Source of the DNA: Amphiduros pacificus | Lineage: Eukaryota; Annelida; Polychaeta; Phyllodocida; Hesionidae | Direction of reading: 5' to 3' | DNA: 64,000 nt | NCBI GenBank assembly: GCA_949316495.1 | Contig: OX439012.1 | Coordinates: forward strand, 21,982,666-22,046,665 | In this document: piece by piece, positions 50,301-61,570 of the stretch | How positions within the stretch are numbered: position 1 is the stretch's first letter | Layout of the letters: every line of letters starts with the position of its first letter | The notes under the pieces: model-generated | Database searches by the model: none | What the model saw: only the letters and a program-made list of their open reading frames with translations | Told to the model about the DNA's origin: nothing | Made by a program: the position numbers and the translations under genes

Positions 50301-52243
50301 AATATGTCTACCAAATATAAGCTTATTCTATCATCAGGTGTAGATTATCAGGTTATTGACCCATTTATTTTGGGCTTCTGCATTAATAGTATCTCCTTTT
50401 TGAAATTCACCATTTTAAGGTGAAAATTAAGCAATTTGTCTAACTATGCAATTTTCCAGATATAAAAACCTCTGTATTAATATTATGCATAGCACCCAAA
50501 GAGGTACACAAATATAATACAAAAGTGGTATTTACCTTTCTTTATTCTGTGAATATAATTTTCTATATTCTTTGAATATCGCACTTGAATTTGAGTTAAT
50601 ACACTATTTTTTTAATTTTCATTCAGGTGGGATGACAAAAACCTTGTTAGAGTATAAGCCACCCCTTGGTAATGACCTGTTCATGTTCCTGATACTGAAG
50701 CACCCTAACATGATATCAGAGATAGACCTGGCCAGCTACCATGGCCTGGGAGAGGGCTGTGCTCCGGGATTCACAGACCTGTGAGTACACAATTATCCAT
50801 CACGCATTTTCACCGCCATGTTTTTAGTGCTTTCACAGCTTGGCTACCGCTATTCCAAAAGGACACAATACGTGTGAATGCATTGGTCGGCACTTAAATG
50901 ATTTGACAGCCATGTTTTTTTTGTTTTTGTTTTTTTTTCACAGTTTAGCTATCGCTATATAATGAATAGATGTGTCACTATGCATTAGTGCGATTGCATT
51001 CGTCCCATTCCCGTCTGTAGTCTTCCACTCTAGTTCCATAACAAAGACTTTCCTCTTAAAGAATGATATTTTCTCTAACGGCAAAAAGACGTTATGATTA
51101 TATACTACAATATCGTTATGAGATCACGACAGTGAAATAATTGTGAATCTTTACACGCCCAATAAATCAAAGCGATGAAATGTAAAAAAATACGATTTAT
51201 TCGTTTCGTTTTTAGATGCATAATGAACTTTGAGCAGATCATGGAAGACAATGGCATGGAAGTAGTTGGAGTCACGTGGCTTAGAGTTAAAAGTAGCCCA
51301 TACTCAACATACAAGCTCCTCAAATCCCCTTACAGCTTTAACTATCCTGAGGTAACACTAAACTTTATCAGCATACCTTTATTATGTAAACATCTTATAC
51401 CTTAGAAGGTAGCTGATTATTTCAAATGACATATTATAACACAGACATATTTTCTTAGAATATAATTGATTATTTCAACTGATGTATACACTACGTGCCA
51501 GAAGGCACCATTAACTCATCTTTCTGACAGTATGTATCTAATCAAATGACCCTCTAACATTTATCTATCAGATGATTGTTAGAATCACACTCCTCACAGC
51601 CCCGGGTCAAAGACCCATCACTGCCACAGGCAGATTAGCATATGACCGTCGGTACTACTTTCAGCTGTTTGTCGTCTGCCCTCAAAACCAAATCACGTAC
51701 CTCTGAATGTAGCCCCGCATGACTTTTAAATAGTTCCCAGCAAACTTTGAGTGTAACATTGTAAATACTGCCTTTATTGGTACAATGTTTCAGAAATGAT
51801 TACAACCCATTCAGATAACTATGTAAAGTTTATAAATATACTCAACTATAAACTCTAGCGATTGTGACAAATTTGGCGTATGGGAGCAAATCGGAGCCAA
51901 AAAGGCACCTGTGGCAGTGGTGGTATCGTCGATGGTGGAGAGGGTGGATGGTCGAGACGGTGGCGACACTGCGCGGGAGTGTGTGTTAGAATCATATCTT
52001 TGAAGAAACAAAAACACATCTATAGAATCCATGTGAAACAAATAATCACACAACTCTAAACTTTGATATGAATTGAATGCATCTATATTTTAGGTTTGTC
52101 CTGAGCATTTTCCAAACGTCAAGGTATTTGAAAAGTCTCCATATATCGATTGTACGGTAGCTGGACCAGGAAGCGGAAGTGACGCCATCAAACTGACATA
52201 TTACACATTATTCATCCTTTTATCTTCAATATATTTGCTTTAG
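47400..52243 (+). CDS. Secreted, probably GPI-anchored PEBP-like protein
   Basis: Seven exons: 47400-47439, 49591-49708, 49825-49931, 50151-50279, 50627-50780, 51216-51351 and 52094-52243, all GT-AG. The phases close and give 278 codons (277 aa). The signal peptide (MNTLKTVMFMSTLVGLLLS) is split by intron 1. The central part fits the phosphatidylethanolamine-binding protein fold: DMFALAMFDMSG at the usual DPDAP position, PPIHWLVVNIHGLNIKGG for the HWLVVNI block, YKPPLGNDLFMFLILKHP for the YxxPxPPxGTGxHRYVFLVF block, and NFEQIMEDNGMEVVGVTW near the end. The ligand residues are changed: DPD and the GxHR histidine are missing. The last exon ends AGPGSGSD, then a hydrophobic tail (YYTLFILLSSIYLL), as for a GPI-anchor signal. 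PEBPs bind phospholipid headgroups or kinases; this one probably acts at the outer surface, with no catalytic claim. Confidence 0.87.
47905..48597. mobile_element. SINE-A (+) interrupted by SINE-B (-) with 68-bp array
   Basis: SINE-A head and body (CACCAGTTCCTCTG to CAGATGAGCT) stop at 47998 and resume at 48537 (ATGAGCTGAATCCG to GTAAATCTGTGATTGGG). The insert is a - strand SINE-B with a 7-bp target duplication ATGAGCT (47992-47998, 48537-48543). The insert holds about six 68-bp units (48078-48485), each with TCGAACCCACCACCTCCCGT or a variant, and keeps a head (CCAACTGTGCTAGTGGGGCC). It lies in intron 1 of the PEBP-like gene. Confidence 0.87.
48787..49180. repeat. Degenerate ~30-bp repeats with a 42-bp exact duplication
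   Basis: The phrase CATTAAATACATATATCCC recurs about eight times. Inside, CATATTACCCCACTTGGGTG..GGCTGTCCATGG (about 42 bp) occurs twice back to back at 48847-48932. It lies in PEBP intron 1. Confidence 0.75.
49716..49782 (-). mobile_element. SINE-A 3'-domain fragment
   Basis: About 65 nt (GGGTTTACATCACTTTCAAC to GTGATGAGACCTACTT) match the SINE-A 3' end on the - strand. It sits in intron 2 of the PEBP-like gene, only a few bases after the donor. Confidence 0.85.
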
Positions 52244-52795
52244 ACAATATGTTCATGTACCAGTCAGCTAGGTTTCTAAAATTATCTGTTTTGCCTCTAG
52301 ATCTTGTTATATAAAGGCCACAATGTCTGTGAATTGTAGACTTTTGTATGAGTGTACTACAAATCTTTCACAACAAATGTTTGTATAATTAAGATATTTC
52401 AATCTGGTATGTGATCCTGTTGAAGGGGAGAATGCCAGATTTTTTTATTGATTTTGTTTCTTTTGTAATGTTAATGGTTTATAAGACATTTCTATTGTTG
52501 TGAGTAAGTATTTATAGATGTTTGTTTTTTCAAACAGATTGGGTGCTGTTGTTTGAAAAAGATGCTCATCAAATAATACTTCTGATTTCGCATTTTATTG
52601 ATAATTCCCGAAAACATATTAAATTGTTTTTCATTATCCTTTTTGATTGATAGATTTGACAAAATGTACAAAAAAAAACTTTATTGATAGCAAAAAGCCA
52701 CATATAAGAATTGCACGCCTTAAGTGCTTTGATTCAGTTATCAAAGTTCTAAAACTGCATCTGCATTGTCAGTCTGTATATCGGCATCTTTCATC
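52244..52795. other. PEBP-like gene 3' UTR and flank
   Basis: No coding sequence. No canonical AATAAA close to the stop; ATTAAA near 52618 is a candidate poly(A) signal. Confidence 0.4.
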
Positions 52796-53545
52796 TTACA
52801 GAACTCATATAACTGAACTATAGTACTCATATAACTCAATCACAGTACTCAAAACTGAATTACAGTACTCATATAATTGAATCACAGTACTCATATAACT
52901 GAATCACAGGACTCAAAAGTGAATTACAGTACTCACATAACTTAATCATAGTACTCATATCACTTAATCATAGTACTCATATAACTGAATCACAGAACTC
53001 ATATAACTGAATCACAACACTCAAAACTGAATTACAGTACTCATATAACTTAATCATAGTACTCATATCACTTAATCATAGTACTCATATAACTGAATCA
53101 CAGAACTCATATAACTGAATCACAACACTCAAAACTGAATTACAGTACTCATATAACTTAATCACAGAACTCGTAAAACTGAATCATAGTAATCATCGTA
53201 TAACTGAATCACAGAACTCAAAACTGAATTACAGTACTCATATAACTGAATTACAGTACTCATATAACTGAATCTAGAATTCATAAAACTGCATCTTAGT
53301 ATAAAACTGAATCACAGTACTCATATAACTTAATCACAGAACTCTTAAAACTGAATCACAACACTCATATAACTGAATCACAGAATTCATAAAACTGAAT
53401 CATAGAACTCATAAAACTGAATCATAGAACTCATAAAACTGAATCATAGAACTCATGTAACTGAATCACAGAACTCATAAAGTTGAATCATAGAACTCAT
53501 GTAACTGAATCACAGAACTCATAAAGCTGAGTCCTAATATAGTTA
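52796..53545. repeat. ~20-22-bp minisatellite, ~35 units
   Basis: Units vary around ACTCATATAACTGAATCACAG, with CAGTACTC, CAGAACTC and CATAAAACTG forms. A block of about 115 bp (near 52935-53050) is repeated at about 53050-53160, so larger duplications occurred. Confidence 0.93.
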
Positions 53546-53680
53546 AATAACAGTACTCTTATAACTGAATAGTGGCACGCCTATAATTGCAAACATATCA
53601 CTCATATTACTGATTTAATTGAATGCTTTCACCTTGAAAACACCAAAGTTATTATAACCATGGTAACACACTAATGCTAG

Positions 53681-53926
53681 GTTATCCAATGGATCGTTGG
53701 ATGATTGAGTAATATAAAAAGCACTATCACACCTCAGCAGTGTCAATGAAGCTTCTCGCTCAAAGAAGCAAGAGACAATCGAGGTGTTGTGTTATTAAAT
53801 TGTATGTATATAAAACCTGTTTCTGCTACAAATCATTTGAAGAAGACCTAGATTGGCATTTGTGTCTTGCAAACTCAGTTGCACTTATTTTTACTCTTCA
53901 TCAATGTTTGAGAAGGAAGGCCGAAG
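53681..53926 (+). promoter_or_regulatory. Possible promoter and first exon of an unknown gene
   Basis: A CCAAT at 53683 and TATAAAAA at 53713-53720 precede an ATG at 53746 by a spacing typical of a short 5' UTR. The frame (MKLLAQRSKRQSRCCVIKLY onward) stays open to 53961. A donor CCGAAG|GTAAAG lies at 53926. The product has no clear signal peptide or known domain, and no later exon was found. It could equally be chance. Confidence 0.25.
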
Positions 53927-53961
53927 GTAAAGTTTATACATATATACTTCTTACTGTCTAA

Positions 53962-54660
53962 TATAAATGCTCCATTTACAAACATGAAAGTATTGTTTAT
54001 AACCAACTATGAAGAAAATGTTATGAGAATGATGCCGGGTAATTTTTCAAGAATCACTGAAAGAGACATGCATATAACATGTAAATGTTTGAACAATAAA
54101 GTAAACTTATTTCACAAGTAAATACATTCTCTTCGAGCCAATATATCGGTCGGTTGTCTTGTACTGAGTTGTCTCACTCCAGTCAGTGCCCCATGATGGT
54201 TGTCAAAGACCGAGGTTTGTATGAAGGGTCACTCTTTGGAAAGATTAGGGCATTGAATCCCTGTGACAGGCTTCTGCCCGACCTAATATGGGCTAAATAG
54301 TACTAAAAAGGTGGCCAAAATAAACAAATAAAATAATGTTAATAAAACAGTTGATATTTATTATTTGTTCCACATGTACTTTTCGGTTTTACTCCCTTAT
54401 TTATTTATATTATTTACAACCATTAATGTATAAAAATGTTTATCAGTCAATATCAATACCATTGCTTCACCCCCCAAAGTAGTGAGAGGAATATTTTCTC
54501 ATTTTCTTAATGATGATGATGTAATGATGTAGAAGCCTCGCTGAATCAGTAGTAATTTATCCTACACATTATACAAAATGATGCATGGATAAATGAATGT
54601 TGGTCACTTATGTGAGACCTTTCCATACGTTTTGTCCTTTTCATGGTCCAGCACTTATCT
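53962..54660. other. Gene-free stretch
   Basis: No gene recognised. GAAGGGTCACTCTTTGGAAA..GGGCATTGAATCCC near 54220-54262 resembles 16541-16572 (CACTCTTCGAAAAGAGTGGG..ATTGAGTCCC), so a worn dispersed repeat is possible. Confidence 0.4.
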
Positions 54661-54816
54661 GTGACCTCCATCCCCAATCTGCGTCCTCTATTCCTAATCT
54701 GTGACCTCCATCCCCAATCTGTGACCTCTGTTCCTAATCTGTGACCTCCATCCCCAATCTCTGACCTCCATAACCAATCTCTGACCTCCAGATATAGTAT
54801 TCAAAGATGTGTCAAG

Positions 54817-54872
<56 letters not shown>
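54661..54872. repeat. 20-bp minisatellite (~7 units) and (TA)n run
   Basis: The unit GTGACCTCCATCCCCAATCT is repeated with a TCTATTCCTAATCT variant at 54661-54793. A (TA)n run with one interruption follows at 54819-54872. Confidence 0.92.
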
Positions 54873-54873
<1 letters not shown>

Positions 54874-55162
54874 TATTGTGATTAATTTGTATAATTGGTA
54901 GATGCAGGAGATAGGATTTGTTATTATATCCCTGGAAATGTGATTTTTTAAAAATGAAATGGTCATTTTATACAGGTAATATTTCATGGGTTCACTTAAA
55001 CAAACTTTATAATTCACCTGATATTAATTATGACATTAATGAAGTCTTCTGGCTGACTAATGGTTCAATAGTATAATTAAGTTACAAATACTCAATAATA
55101 ATTCCGATATTGTAACTATTTAATATGTAATTGGACAAACGTGTTAAATATACGTGACATAC

Positions 55163-55845
<683 letters not shown>

Positions 55846-56760
55846 TTATATGGATTTGCGGTCAGGTTTATCGACTGGTATGTTAAATTCTTTAATTGTG
55901 AACATTGTGAAACATGCATCGAATGCCCTGCCCCCAGTGGAACAGTGCCTTCTGCATAAAGCCGAGACCCCCCGCGATGCCACCTGGAGGCAATAGTCAC
56001 AGATATGCTGACAGACCTGCTGGCTTCCTACCCTTCTTCTCATCTGCCCCATCACCATTTCATAGTCAGACAGACCGGAAGCTCCAATGGCTGCATCTGG
56101 TTCCATGTTGCGCTTGAGCACATCGAACTCAACATCCGGTATGTCATCTTCGTAAAGGTCAACGTAATATTTGTCTTTTGAATATATATCATCGCCATCT
56201 AGTGTCAGATATTTCATCTCGTCGCTTGAGGGCCAAGGTCTAGTTTTCTCATATGTCCTTCCCTTTGGGTCATCGAATGTGATATTCCCGACGTGTTCAT
56301 TTAATGCTCTTTTATAATTATCCAACATCAGAGCTGCATTGTTTGGGTTCAATTCAGAGTGCCGTTTGTAATATAGCATCATAGAAGTATCGAACTTTGG
56401 CTTATTTTGATCAAAGTTTAAAGCCTGAATTCCATTCTGTGATTGGACAAAATTGTTATCGTATCTTGGAGTTGGAAATGTACGCTTCGGTCTTGCAATG
56501 AAATAATTCTTGAGTCCACCCAAGTCGTTTTGATTTCTGATTAAAGTGTTTTTAGCTCTGTACCCGTCAAGTGAAGGAAGATCATCCAGATATTGTCTCA
56601 AAGAACTGTATTTCTTTTCTGTGCTATATGGCATTGAACTCTTCTTTAATAGAGAATGGTTTAGGTTTTTACTTAGGATATGCTCTCGTTGTTTATGATA
56701 TAGAACCCCTTCGGTATGCACAACGGATAAAACTATAAACACTAAAACCAATCCCAACAT
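55846..56760 (-). CDS. Secreted prohormone-like precursor with six-cysteine C terminus
   Basis: A single coding exon of 304 aa. Signal peptide at residues 1-18 (MLGLVLVFIVLSVVHTEG). The middle is rich in charged residues and Asn, with likely disordered stretches and candidate dibasic cleavage sites (RPKR, YKR twice, LKR). A triple-Arg site (about 241-243, MGQMRRR) precedes the only cysteines. These follow the pattern C-x3-C-x2-C-x11-C-x3-C-x9-C (VCQHICDYC, LCRRHC, DACF). This layout fits a neuropeptide or hormone precursor releasing a cysteine-bridged C-terminal peptide, but I do not recognise the family. An acceptor (TGTTCCAG) at 56762 leaves one base before the ATG, so a 5' exon exists upstream. 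Codon use looks normal and no break is visible. Confidence 0.82.
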   Translation of the reverse strand: MLGLVLVFIVLSVVHTEGVLYHKQREHILSKNLNHSLLKKSSMPYSTEKKYSSLRQYLDDLPSLDGYRAKNTLIRNQNDLGGLKNYFIARPKRTFPTPRYDNNFVQSQNGIQALNFDQNKPKFDTSMMLYYKRHSELNPNNAALMLDNYKRALNEHVGNITFDDPKGRTYEKTRPWPSSDEMKYLTLDGDDIYSKDKYYVDLYEDDIPDVEFDVLKRNMEPDAAIGASGLSDYEMVMGQMRRRVGSQQVCQHICDYCLQVASRGVSALCRRHCSTGGRAFDACFTMFTIKEFNIPVDKPDRKSI

Positions 56761-56761
56761 T

Positions 56762-57553
56762 CTGGAACAAAGGTAAACAAATATAGGACATGAACATCAT
56801 ATTAATTTTGTTATCAAATATATATATATATATATCGTGCTTATTATCTTAATTCACATCTGTAATATGCTTAATGATAGCAGCGTGAGCACAATTTATA
56901 TATTTATATGAATTACTTTCGAATACATTTGTATAAGCAGAGAAATATATAGAAATAGAAAAAAATATTAAAATATACATGTCGAGAAATAAGATTCTAA
57001 TTTGATCAGTTAATTTGGAAAGACGACCTCTCCGACCCACAAGCGAAACCAACCCAAAAGGCTGTGTGCATACTATCATATTTTAATTAGATTAATGCTC
57101 GACACTTGAATATAACAGGTCTCAAGGCACATTAGATTAACATATTAGTATATTCCAAGCTATTTTCACCTAAATGGGAATTTAGGTGAAAGAAAACCAT
57201 TGCGGACAGAAATATTTATATTGTGTTAATTTGTCAGATTCTGTGGTGAATGTCCTGAAACAGATCTTTCCCAAAAGTATAAGGTTCAGAAAAACATATA
57301 ATATTATCAAAATGCTTGTATGAAGTACAATATCAAACTTATTTATAATCAAATAGTTTTAAGATTTACTCAAAAATATGTTTTGGCATTATGAGGATAA
57401 AATATCATTCTTCATCAATTACATATATTCATTCTTCATCAGTTGTGAATGAACAGTTAATTACTACTTAGATTTTAGAGACTGTGATGTTTTAATGTAT
57501 ATTTAATAGGTATATTCATAAAGACAATGCTGATAGCTTTAAATGTAATTTAC
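56762..57553. other. Probable intron of the prohormone-like gene
   Basis: No coding sequence. It is bounded by an acceptor (56762) and a donor (57553) on the - strand. A short (AT)n run lies at 56818-56836. Confidence 0.45.
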
Positions 57554-57806
57554 CTGAACAAGTTGGTGGAGAAGATACTATTTGATCCAGAGAATGATTC
57601 CCACTGAATGTTGGTTGCTTTGATTAACAAAACGACCAGCTCATTGAATTGAAGCACAGTTTGGCGGCTCACGTCCACCAAGTCCGCCTTCGCTGCTTTT
57701 GTAACAGCCTCTCTGATTGGTCCAATAGTCAAGAGTAATTGGGCTGCAGTTCTGTATTCCATATGCAAATGACTTTGGCACTGACCTGTTGTGGCAGTTG
57801 TGTTAT
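57554..57806 (-). CDS. Open exon-like segment upstream of the prohormone-like gene
   Basis: An acceptor TTTTAG (57807-57809) and a donor TTCAG|GTAAAT (57554) bound 253 nt open in one frame. It encodes a helical-looking 84-residue stretch (AAQLLLTIGPIREAVTKAAK, VVLLIKATNIQWESF). If spliced to the exon beginning at 56761, the last codon (AG|A) is Arg, and the frame runs directly into the MLGLVLVF start with no stop. Either it is coding for a longer isoform or another gene, or it is a 5' UTR exon that is open by chance. No earlier exon or homologue was recognised. Confidence 0.4.
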
Positions 57807-57954
57807 CTAAAAGGTTTATTGTACTAATACAAGAATAACGAAATATAAGATTGTTGAGTTTCATGCCCAAAGAGTTTCATAAACGAAAATACGTTACACA
57901 TTACGATATTTTCAATCAGTTTTGGTTTCAGTGCTTACCATAAGTGATGATGCT

Positions 57955-59440
57955 CCAAACACTCTCTCTATCTCTCCCACCCTTCCATTAGCTCTCTCAC
58001 CCTCCATCTCTCTCTACCACACTCCCTCCCTCTCTATGTATCTCACACTCCCTCCCTCTCTATCTCTACCACCCTCCCTTCCTCTCTACATATCCCACAT
58101 TCCTTCTCTCTTTAGGTCTACCACTCCCCTCCCTCTCTATCTCTACCACCCTCCCTATATCTCTATGTATCTCACCCTCCTTCCCTCTCTATGTATCTCA
58201 CCCTCCCTCCCTCTCCATGTGTCTCCCCCTCCCTCCCCCTCTAGGTCTCTCACCCTCTTACCCTCTCACCCTCTCCGTCCCTCTTTAGGTCTCTCACCCT
58301 CCTTCTCTCTCTATATCTATCACCCTCCCTCCCCATCTATGTCTCTGACCCCCCTCCCTCTCTATGTATCTCCCCCTCCACCTATATGTCTCTGAACCCC
58401 CCTCTGTATGTCTCTAACCCTCCTCCCCTCTCCATGTCTCTAACCCTCCTCCCCTCTCCATGTCTCTCACCCTCCTTCCCTCTCTATGTCTCGTCTCTCA
58501 CCCTCCCTCCCTCTCTATGTCTCTCACCCTCCTCCCCTCTCTATGTCTCTAACCCTCCTCCCCTCTCCATGTCTCTCACCCTCCGTCCCTCTCTATGTCT
58601 CGTCTCTCACCCTCCCTCCCTCTCTATGTCTCTCACCCTCCCTCCCTCTCTATGTCTCTCACCCTCCTTCCCTCTCTATGTATCTCACCCTCCCTCCCTC
58701 TCTATGTATCTCACCCTCCCCCCCTCTAGGTCTCTAACCCTCCCTCCCTCTCCGTGTATCTCCCCTCCCTCCCCCTCTAGGTCTCTCACCCTCTTACCCT
58801 CTCACCCTCTCCGTCCCTCTTTAGGTCTCTCACCCTCCTTCTCTCTCTATATCTATCACCCTCCCTCCCCATCTATGTCTCTGACCCCCCTCCCTCTCTA
58901 TGTATCTCCCCCTCCACCTATATGTCTCTGAACCCCCCTCTCTATGTCTCTAACCCTCCTCCCCTCTCCATGTCTCTCACCCTCCCTCCCTCTCTATGTA
59001 TCGCACCCTCCCTCCATCTCTAGGTCTCTCACCCTCCTTCCCTCTCTATGTCTCGTCTCTCACCCTCCCTCTCTATGTCTCTCACCCTCTTACCCTCTCT
59101 ATGCCTCTCCCCCTCCCCCCTCTCTATGTATCTCTCCCTCCCTCTCTATGTCTCTCACCCTCTTACCCTCTCTATGCCTCTCTCCGTCCCCCTCTCTATG
59201 TCTCTAACCCTCCTCCCCTCTCCATGTCTCTCACCCTCCCTCCCTCTCTATGTCTCGTCTCTCACCCTCCCTCCCTCTCTATGTCTCTCACCCTCCCTCC
59301 CTCTCTATGTCTCGTCTCTCACCCTCCTTCCCTCTCTAAACTCTCACCCTCCCTCCTCTTTCTGACTCTCTACATCTCCATTTCCTTTTCTTTCCCGTAC
59401 CCTACATCCCCCTCTATCATTCCCTCCAAATCTTTCCTCC
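57955..59440. repeat. ~1.45-kb polypyrimidine minisatellite
   Basis: Almost only C and T with occasional ATG or AGG on the + strand. Units of about 26-28 bp read TCTCTATGTCTCTCACCCTCCCTCCC. A block at 58244-58440 recurs 536 bp later (58780-58976) nearly unchanged. Long Ser/Leu/Pro/Tyr frames on the + strand are artefacts. Confidence 0.96.
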
Positions 59441-60385
59441 ATATTCAATCATGATTTGAAACATCTTTTCTTCAATAAACTGAAAAAAACAGAAACATAT
59501 TTAGGTGGTGCGCTTCCCGCCTCCTCGATATTACATTTTTTGTATTGTCTGTACTCTTTTCTAATATTACCCGTTGTATATAACCTTCCTTTCTATGTAT
59601 AAAGTAAATGTCATGTTGTAACCTTGAATATGATTATTCGTATAGAGTCATAATAGGACCAAATTATATTGGTAGACATATTTCCGGAAATACAGATGAC
59701 TTAAAATGCTCATTCTCATCTCTGCTCTATGGTCTGCATAATAGGCCGAGTGACAAAGCTTGTTACAGTTAACCGCATGATGTAAATCATACTCATAACA
59801 AGAGAACAATGGTCACACTCCAAGCTTATTCTGGAGGTATTGTAAAAAGGGTAAACACATTGAAATGTACTTCAAAATTAAGATGTGAGTAATATTTTAT
59901 TTTATTGCAAAAATGATTTCAGGTTTGAAATATTTGTTTACTATTTATATTTGTTATATATTTGGCTGTGATGAGTTTTTTGTAACATGGATGGTTCCTT
60001 TTTTGACAAGCATTGCCGACAGGAACTATCTGTTATTCTGTGATCGGTACGATCATGGGAAATGCATATTCATTTCCTGTGGTTTGTGATTCAGTTTTTT
60101 TGTGGTCATTATTGTAAAAGCAACTGACGCCACTGAGGAGTGTTCGTCGTATGCATGCGAAAGATTCCAATTCGCGCATGCGTCCGGCGAATGAATACAT
60201 ATCTAAAAGAAGTGAACAAAAAAAAGAAGTGCATCATGTAAACAAAGCAGAACGTTCAAAACGATGTCATCGTGTTCGCCCATCGTTGCATTAAATTATC
60301 TTTTTAAAATGCTTCCCAATCGCTAGAACAAGGAATTTTCAGTAAGTTTAGTTCAAATTTGGTGTAAATCGGACAATTAGAACAG
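59441..60385. other. Gene-free stretch
   Basis: No gene, array or SINE recognised. Confidence 0.4.
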
Positions 60386-60387
60386 AA

Positions 60388-60765
60388 ATGGCATGCAAAG
60401 AGGCTGGTCTTATTGTACAAGGCTATAAATGGTGAAATAGCTTTGAAACTTCCAGAACATGTCAAAATGAAATCAGCTCCTACAAGGAAAAACCATGGAA
60501 ATCGCTATATCGAGATGGCGACAAGCAGTGACCCTTATAAATACAGCTATTTTCCAAGGACAGTGACTGACTGGAACAACCTTCCCCCTCATTTAACTAC
60601 ATTGGAAACAGGTAGCTCGGCATCCTTCAGAAACTCCCTTGCCAGAGTATAAAGGTTGGCAACAAGCAGGTGGTGTGTACCAGCTGCTCCCCTTAGTGCA
60701 ATCTTGCACTCTCGGCGGGATGCCAATTGGTTTTGCCGGGTAAACTTATAGATGTAGATGTAGAT
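60388..60765 (+). mobile_element. LINE 3' end, 5'-truncated
   Basis: 60388-60652 encodes the C terminus of a non-LTR reverse-transcriptase ORF (RLVLLYKAINGEIALKLPEH, then DPYKYSYFPRTVTDWNNLPP, ending SFRNSLARV-stop). This is the familiar YKYSFFPRTxxxWNxLP block of CR1/L2-type LINEs. A short 3' UTR follows, ending in an ATGTAGATGTAGATG tail. The visible frame has no break. Different from the LINE at 11.8-13.3 kb. Confidence 0.87.
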
Positions 60766-60966
60766 GCAAAAGTCTGATCGATGACTTGCGATAGTGCCTG
60801 AGCGATAATAGAGCAACTTACGTAATCAGGCCTAAAAAGGCACATATTTGCCACCAGTTGTGCTACAAAAATCGTTCATATACCAAATTAAATGTTTTTA
60901 AAAGATGAATAAAAATAATGTCTAACTACCCCATCAGTTTTCAATGATTGTTTGTGTTTAAATGTA

Positions 60967-61429
60967 CAATGACCGGCAACTGTCCGAAACCGGCAGATGA
61001 AACTCGGACATTTTTAACGCAATCAAACATCAAGCAAACCTTGCCTGTACTAATTGCAATTGAGCTGAGTATTGTCTCTAACACGTTATCTTGTATTCCC
61101 ACTGCTTTTCAAAACGTTATAAGTGTTTATTTGTTTTCATGGCACGAGTGATGTTGTCACTGTCAAATGATGTCAGAAGTGGTGACGTTTCCAAACATCA
61201 TCGTATAACTCAATGGAAACTCGGACAATCTGCAGGTTTACTGAATGCGTGAATTTCCCGATAATTCTGTACATATTGAACATATATTGACAATATCAAT
61301 TTTATTGTACACGCATATGTAGTTAACGATCTACTATCGATGTGAGTAGTTTTTACTCAGTTTTGAAAGATTTTGTGAAAATCAGGAGTGAAAAACATGA
61401 AAGTGTCCGGATTTGGCTGCCGGTCACTG
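60967..61429 (+). mobile_element. TA-flanked MITE, copy 1
   Basis: 463 bp, flanked by TA on both sides. The ends are inverted: CAATGACCGGCA at the left, TGCCGGTCACTG at the right. No transposase. It is homologous over its length to the opposite-strand copy at 62993-63447. TA targets and CAGTGA ends suggest a Tc1/mariner-type parent. Confidence 0.8.
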
Positions 61430-61432
61430 TAT

Positions 61433-61570
61433 TTTGTTGTTTATTTAATTTTTTGTTTTGGTTGTTGTAATTTTTGTTTTGTTTCTTGTAATTTTTGTTT
61501 TGTTTATTTTAATTTTTGTTTTGTTTGTAATTTTTGTTTTGTTTGTAATTTTTGTTTTGTTTGTAATTTT
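61433..61570. repeat. TTTTTGTTTTGTTTGTAA-type short repeat
   Basis: About seven T/G-rich units with periods of 18-22 bp run directly from the right end of the MITE. Confidence 0.85.

Noticed and set aside
51811-52053. 80-residue antisense frame inside a PEBP-like gene intron
   Set aside because: Low-complexity Ser/Thr stretch from a GGTGG-rich patch; no start context or partner exon.
57922-59454. Ser/Leu/Pro/Tyr-rich frames of up to 181 residues
   Set aside because: Translation of a polypyrimidine repeat in overlapping frames; no complexity, start context or splice structure.
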